Source: an uncultured Pseudomonadota bacterium (GTDB taxonomy: Bacteria; Pseudomonadota; Alphaproteobacteria; RF32; CAG-239). From it: DNA of 9,021 bases. The notes under the pieces are model-generated. The model saw only the letters and a program-made list of their open reading frames with translations. It made no database searches and was not told the DNA's origin. A program made the translations under genes and the position numbers. Shown here piece after piece: positions 5,022-9,021 of this stretch (its first letter is position 1; every line of letters starts with the position of its first letter). The stretch lies in NCBI GenBank assembly GCA_902495305.1, contig CABUWG010000061.1:1-9021 (forward strand), in the 5' to 3' direction.

Positions 5022-5162
5022 CTACTTAAGATAAGTATAAACAGAATCTGTTTCTTTCTTTAATAACGTGAGAATGTCTTGCTCCAATTTATTACAAATC
5101 AAGTTCTTCTTTCTCTTGAATTCACCATAAGCCTTATTATCTATAACACAGATAAATTTCAT
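5022..5162 (-). CDS. Small hypothetical protein of 46 residues
   Basis: The minus strand carries an ATG at 5162-5160 and a stop at 5024-5022, giving a 46-residue, Lys-rich protein beginning MKFICVIDNKAYGEF. I do not recognise it. For coding, the composition is protein-like rather than low-complexity, it fills most of the gap, and the bidirectional terminator at 4982-5009 sits just past its stop. Against it, no good Shine-Dalgarno is seen upstream, it is short, and its start lies only 15 bases from the divergent adaptor gene. It could be a genuine small protein, a remnant of a longer gene displaced by the RND operon, or chance. Confidence 0.35.
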   Translation of the reverse strand: MKFICVIDNKAYGEFKRKKNLICNKLEQDILTLLKKETDSVYTYLK

Positions 5163-5177
5163 AAGGGCTGAATAACC

Positions 5178-6332
5178 ATGACCAAACAAGAAAAAAAGAC
5201 ATATGCGGAAATTTTGCTTATTTTTGCCATTATCGCCGTTGTATTATATTTTTATTATCATAAAGGAACGCCGCGGCAAATCGGCGCCAAAAGCGGCGAA
5301 CTGCCGGAAATCACCTTAAACGTCATGCCGGCGCGGGCAGAAAAAGTCACGGTTGATAATTCGTATATCGGCTATGTCACTCCAATCAACTCTGTGGCAG
5401 TCAAGCCTTATATTAATGGTTTTCTGGAAGACATTATGGTTACAGGCGGCCAGCTTGCCGAGCAGGGCGATACGCTGGTCGTAATCCGGCAGGACGAGTA
5501 CAAGGCCAACCTGAAAATGGCCGAGGCCAAGCTCTTGCAGGCTCAGGCCGATTACGCCAATGCCGCCGTTTATTATAAAAGAATGCGTGAGGCCGGCGTT
5601 AAAATCATCTCCAAAACCGAGCTTGATAATGCCAAAGCCCAATACTTGTCGGCACAGGCTGCCGTTGCCGAAGCCAAAGCTAATGTTGCGCTGGCCAAGG
5701 TCAATTATGACTATACGGTGATTCAGGCGCCTATTTCCGGTATTGTCGGTGATGTCAGCCTGAGTCGCGGCGATTACGTTTCGCCGTCTTCTCCGCCATT
5801 GTTTACGATTATCCAGTATGACCCGATTCGTATTGTCTTTTCGCTGACCGATAAAGAATATCTGGATGAAATCACGCGCAATCCACAACAGCCCTTCGCC
5901 AACGAGAAAATCTCGCTCCGGCTTGCCAACGGCAAAATTTATGAGGCCGCCGGACAATATAAATATATGGGCAATGAACTGGACAAGCCGACCAGCTCAA
6001 TCTCGGTTTACGCCGATTTTCCAAACCCCGGCCGTGAACTGGTAGCCAATGCTTATGTCGATGTTCTGGTCGAAAAAACTTACGGCGACGTCGTGCGCGT
6101 CCGCCAAAGTTATGTCACGCTTGAGGACAAGGGCGCTTATGCCTATACGGTGCTGAACGGCAAGCTGAACAGAAAACCGGTGGAGATTGTAACCGTTTCG
6201 GGCAATGACTACCTGCTCAAAAACACTTTTGCCGCCGGAGAATATATTGTCGTTGATAAAGTCGGGCGCATTGCCAAAGGCCAAAAGATTAAAACCCGTT
6301 TGATTGGGGCAGAGAACGGGGAGAAGAAATAA
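5178..6332 (+). CDS. RND efflux periplasmic adaptor (membrane fusion protein, AcrA/MexA type)
   Basis: This 384-residue adaptor links an inner-membrane RND pump to an outer-membrane channel. The N-terminus has one hydrophobic anchor (about residues 10-27) and there is no lipobox Cys, so it is a membrane-anchored rather than lipidated adaptor. The two lipoyl half-motifs are clear: VKPYINGFLEDIMVTGGQLA (about 75-94) and VIQAPISGIVGDVSLSRGDYV (181-201), separated by an Ala/Lys/Glu-rich alpha-hairpin (about 108-178). Beta-barrel and membrane-proximal domains follow. Length is close to AcrA (397). The start has a modest Shine-Dalgarno (AAGGG, 5163-5167, about ten bases away). The stop codon TAA overlaps the ATG of the pump gene by one base, indicating translational coupling. 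Substrate cannot be deduced. No regulator of TetR or MarR type is adjacent. Confidence 0.93.
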   Translation: MTKQEKKTYAEILLIFAIIAVVLYFYYHKGTPRQIGAKSGELPEITLNVMPARAEKVTVDNSYIGYVTPINSVAVKPYINGFLEDIMVTGGQLAEQGDTLVVIRQDEYKANLKMAEAKLLQAQADYANAAVYYKRMREAGVKIISKTELDNAKAQYLSAQAAVAEAKANVALAKVNYDYTVIQAPISGIVGDVSLSRGDYVSPSSPPLFTIIQYDPIRIVFSLTDKEYLDEITRNPQQPFANEKISLRLANGKIYEAAGQYKYMGNELDKPTSSISVYADFPNPGRELVANAYVDVLVEKTYGDVVRVRQSYVTLEDKGAYAYTVLNGKLNRKPVEIVTVSGNDYLLKNTFAAGEYIVVDKVGRIAKGQKIKTRLIGAENGEKK

Positions 6333-9021
6333 TGTTTTCCGAGTATTTTATTGACCGTCCCCGCTTTGCCGCCGTCATCTCCATTATTATGGTGCTGGTC
6401 GGCGTGCTGGCGATTTTGGTTTTGCCGGTTTCGCAATATCCGCAGATTACGCCGCCGCAGATTGTCGTCAGCACGACTTATCCGGGCGCCAATGCCAAGG
6501 TGCTGGTTGATACCGTCGCAATCCCGATAGAAAACGAGCTGAATGGCGTGGAAAATATGCTTTATATGTCTTCCACCTCTGATGATAACGGCTCTTACCA
6601 GCTCACCATTACCTTTGACATCGGCACAGATCCGGATATTGCGCAGGTTCAGGTTGAAAACCGCTTGCAACAGGTCAACTCCCAGCTTCCGGCTTTGGTG
6701 ATTCAGGAAGGTATCAGTGTCGAAACCCGCTCGACCAACCTGCTGGCCATGCTGATTCTGCGCTCGCCCAACCGCACATATAATGACTTGTTTCTGAGCA
6801 ACTTTGCCTATGAGAATATTCAAAACCCGCTGGCTCGCGTCAAAGGTATCGGCGATGTTCAGATTTACGGCCCGCAATACAGCATGCGGATCTGGCTGAA
6901 TACGGAAAAAATTTCTTCCCTCGGGCTGGACAGTACCGATGTCGTCAATGCCATTGAAAGCCAGAACGTTCAGGCCTCTATCGGAGAAATCGGCGCAGCA
7001 CCCAGCCGTCCGGATACGGCAGTCGTCATGTCGCTCACCGCCAAAGGCCTGCTCAACAGCGTGGAAGATTTTCAGAATATCGTTATTGCAACTTCGGCTG
7101 ACGGCGGAATTATCCGGCTGAAGGACATTTCCCGCATTGAACTCGGGGCAGACACTTACAGCATGAACGCCCATTTTGACAACGCGCCGGCCGTGGTCAT
7201 TGGCCTGAGCCAAACGCCGAACTCCAATTCTCTGGACATTATGAAAGAGGTTCAAAAAGAAATTGCCAGCCTCCAAAAAACTTTTCCTGCCGATATGGAA
7301 TTTGCCGTTGCTTACGATTCGACTGACTTTGTCCGCGCCTCCATTGAAAGTATTCTGGAAACGCTGGTCATAACCTTTTCGCTGGTTGTGCTGGTTACTT
7401 ATATTTTTCTGCAACGTGCCAAAACCACGCTGATTCCGCTCATTACCATTCCGGTATCGCTGGTTGCAACCTTTGCCGTTATCTTTGCCCTCGGGTTTGA
7501 TATTAACATTTTGACACTGTTCGCCATGATTCTGGCCATTGGGTTGGTCGTGGACGACGCAATTATCGTGGTCGAACGCGTCCAATACCTGATGCTTAAT
7601 GAAAAAATGGATGCCAAAAGCGCTTCCGTCAAAGCCATGCAGCAAATTGCCAGTGCGATTGTTGCCACGACCTTTGTGCTGTTGTCAATCTTTATTCCGG
7701 TCGGCTTGATGGCGGGCATTACCGGCAAGATTTATCAGCAGTTTGCCGTTACGATTGCCACGTCCGTTGCTTTCTCTGCCTTTAATGCCTTAACGCTGAG
7801 TCCGGCGCTGTGCTCGATTTTTCTCAAAGGCGATGACGGTACGACCAACAATCCGTTCTTTGTCTGGTTTAATGACCTGATAACTTTTTTCCGTGACAAA
7901 TATGTGGCCGTTGTGGGGTATTTCTCAACCTATTTGAAGTTGACGGCCGTTGTTGTGCTGGCAACAATTGCTGTCGTAATGCTGACTTTTGCCGGCACGG
8001 CCACGTCTTTTATTCCGGAAGAAGATCAGGGCATTATCTTTACCAATGTTCAACTCCGCAATACGGCCACCATCAACCAGACCAATGAACTTCTGGACAA
8101 GCTGGGGCAGGAAGTCATGCAGGAAGAGGGCGTGGAATATTTTATTTCGGTTGCCGGCTACTCAATGCTCGGCGGCGGGGGAGAAAACGTCGCGCTGGGC
8201 GTTATCGGCCTGAAACCGTGGAAAGACCGTACGGCCAAAAGTCTGTCAATGGAAAGTATTACCAATCACCTGACCGCCAAATACGGACAAAATGCCGATG
8301 CCGAAATCAACTTCTTTGCCCCTCCGTCCATTCCGGGGATCGGCAGCGCCAACGGCCTGACCTTTGAAATGCTGGCCATTCGCAACAGCCTGACGCCGGC
8401 AGATTTGTTTGATAAAATGGAATCCTTCCTTGGGCAGTTGAATCAGAAGCCGGAAATGTCCTATGCTTTTTCAACCTTTACCGCCGATACGCCGCACGTC
8501 TTTTTGGACATTGACCGCACCAAGCTTGAAGCCTATAACGTTCCGGTGTCCAACCTGTTTACGGCGCTGCAAAATAATCTTGGCTCCCGTTATATTAATA
8601 ATATCACGCTGAACGGACAGGTCAACAAGGTCATTATTCAGGCTGACTTTCAATATCGTCAGAACCTTCGTAACGTAGAAAACATGTACGTCCGCTCCAA
8701 AACCGGCGATCTTGTCAGAATCAAGAGCTTTGCGACGGTGAGTACCGAAATCTCGCCCAATATTGTTTATCGCTATAATCAGTATACTTCCGCTTCGGTC
8801 ACGGCACAGTCTGCCCCCGGCGTCAGTACCGGTACGGCCATTGATACCATTCGCAGTCTGGCCTCTCAGACGCTGGGGCAGGATTACGGCATTGCCTGGA
8901 CGGGACTGAGTCTGCAGGAAGTCGAGGCCGCAGGGCTGGCTCAGGTGCTGATTGCCTTGGCGCTGGTATTTTGCTATCTGTTTTTGGTCGCGTTGTATGA
9001 AAGCTGGATGCTGGCTTTTTC
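6332..9021 (+). CDS. RND multidrug efflux pump, HAE1/AcrB family (3' end outside window)
   Basis: This is the inner-membrane proton-driven transporter of a tripartite exporter; 896 codons are visible of an expected 1030-1050. The start MFSEYFIDRPRFAAVISIIM, TM1 and LPVSQYPQITPPQIVVST are typical HAE1. The relay motif GLVVDDAIIVVE is intact in TM4 with Asp408 and Asp409 (AcrB Asp407/408), followed by the ALCSIFLK end of TM6 and the second-half FIPEEDQG motif. The second periplasmic domain runs almost to the right edge, where a new TM begins (LAQVLIALALVFCYLFLVALYES). The TM10 lysine and C-terminus are missing only because the window ends. GGGGAGAAG upstream is the Shine-Dalgarno, and the ATG shares an A with the adaptor's stop. 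No frameshift is seen. Substrate specificity is unknown. Confidence 0.96.
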   Translation, partial: MFSEYFIDRPRFAAVISIIMVLVGVLAILVLPVSQYPQITPPQIVVSTTYPGANAKVLVDTVAIPIENELNGVENMLYMSSTSDDNGSYQLTITFDIGTDPDIAQVQVENRLQQVNSQLPALVIQEGISVETRSTNLLAMLILRSPNRTYNDLFLSNFAYENIQNPLARVKGIGDVQIYGPQYSMRIWLNTEKISSLGLDSTDVVNAIESQNVQASIGEIGAAPSRPDTAVVMSLTAKGLLNSVEDFQNIVIATSADGGIIRLKDISRIELGADTYSMNAHFDNAPAVVIGLSQTPNSNSLDIMKEVQKEIASLQKTFPADMEFAVAYDSTDFVRASIESILETLVITFSLVVLVTYIFLQRAKTTLIPLITIPVSLVATFAVIFALGFDINILTLFAMILAIGLVVDDAIIVVERVQYLMLNEKMDAKSASVKAMQQIASAIVATTFVLLSIFIPVGLMAGITGKIYQQFAVTIATSVAFSAFNALTLSPALCSIFLKGDDGTTNNPFFVWFNDLITFFRDKYVAVVGYFSTYLKLTAVVVLATIAVVMLTFAGTATSFIPEEDQGIIFTNVQLRNTATINQTNELLDKLGQEVMQEEGVEYFISVAGYSMLGGGGENVALGVIGLKPWKDRTAKSLSMESITNHLTAKYGQNADAEINFFAPPSIPGIGSANGLTFEMLAIRNSLTPADLFDKMESFLGQLNQKPEMSYAFSTFTADTPHVFLDIDRTKLEAYNVPVSNLFTALQNNLGSRYINNITLNGQVNKVIIQADFQYRQNLRNVENMYVRSKTGDLVRIKSFATVSTEISPNIVYRYNQYTSASVTAQSAPGVSTGTAIDTIRSLASQTLGQDYGIAWTGLSLQEVEAAGLAQVLIALALVFCYLFLVALYESWMLAF

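Noticed and set aside
6209..7645. 478-codon open frame on the minus strand
   Set aside because: It lies antisense to the adaptor's end and the unmistakable RND pump gene, has no recognisable domain, and is rich in His, Asn and Gln, as expected from reading the pump's codons backward.
1..9021. CRISPR arrays, insertion sequences, tRNA or rRNA genes
   Set aside because: I looked for regularly spaced direct repeats, transposase motifs with terminal inverted repeats, and tRNA cloverleaf or rRNA signatures, and saw none.

Overview
The window looks like chromosomal DNA from a flagellated member of the Alphaproteobacteria. The evidence is the rod/ring gene order flgF-flgG-flgA-flgH, a -24/-12 (sigma-54) type promoter in front of it, and a downstream gene of the FlaF family, a flagellin-biosynthesis factor essentially confined to Alphaproteobacteria. 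Coding DNA is of moderate GC content, while the intergenic DNA is clearly more AT-rich. The genus cannot be named from the sequence alone.

Layout. Positions 1-395 hold no convincing gene. They carry a weak terminator-like hairpin, some inverted repeats, a GC-rich repeated motif and a well-formed sigma-54 promoter (333-348). Positions 396-3449 are a tight four-gene operon: flgF and flgG (rod), flgA (P-ring chaperone) and flgH (L-ring lipoprotein). flgI, the P-ring subunit, is not here. A 260-base gap follows with two hairpins; the second is a good intrinsic terminator. Four copies of TCCCCA in this gap are complementary to the flgF ribosome-binding region. Positions 3711-4376 encode a 221-residue protein that reads as two FlaF domains fused in tandem, ended by a strong terminator.

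Positions 4430-5177 form a gene-poor, AT-rich segment. It holds a probable free-standing structured RNA (about 4520-4679, with its own promoter and terminator), a small Xre-like helix-turn-helix gene broken (or recoded) at a run of eight A, and a 46-codon minus-strand ORF. The last two converge on one bidirectional terminator. From 5178 to the right edge lies an RND efflux operon: a membrane-anchored periplasmic adaptor, then an AcrB/HAE1-type pump that starts on the adaptor's stop codon and runs off the window.

How they fit together. The flagellar genes build the distal rod and the outer-membrane bushing, and the FlaF-like protein would act later, on flagellin. The RND pair forms the inner-membrane and periplasmic parts of a drug/solute exporter; its outer-membrane channel is not in view. 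The most novel-looking items are the tandem FlaF protein, the uncharacterised RNA at 4520-4679, the TCCCCA-rich RNA after flgH, and the A8 frameshift in the HTH gene.
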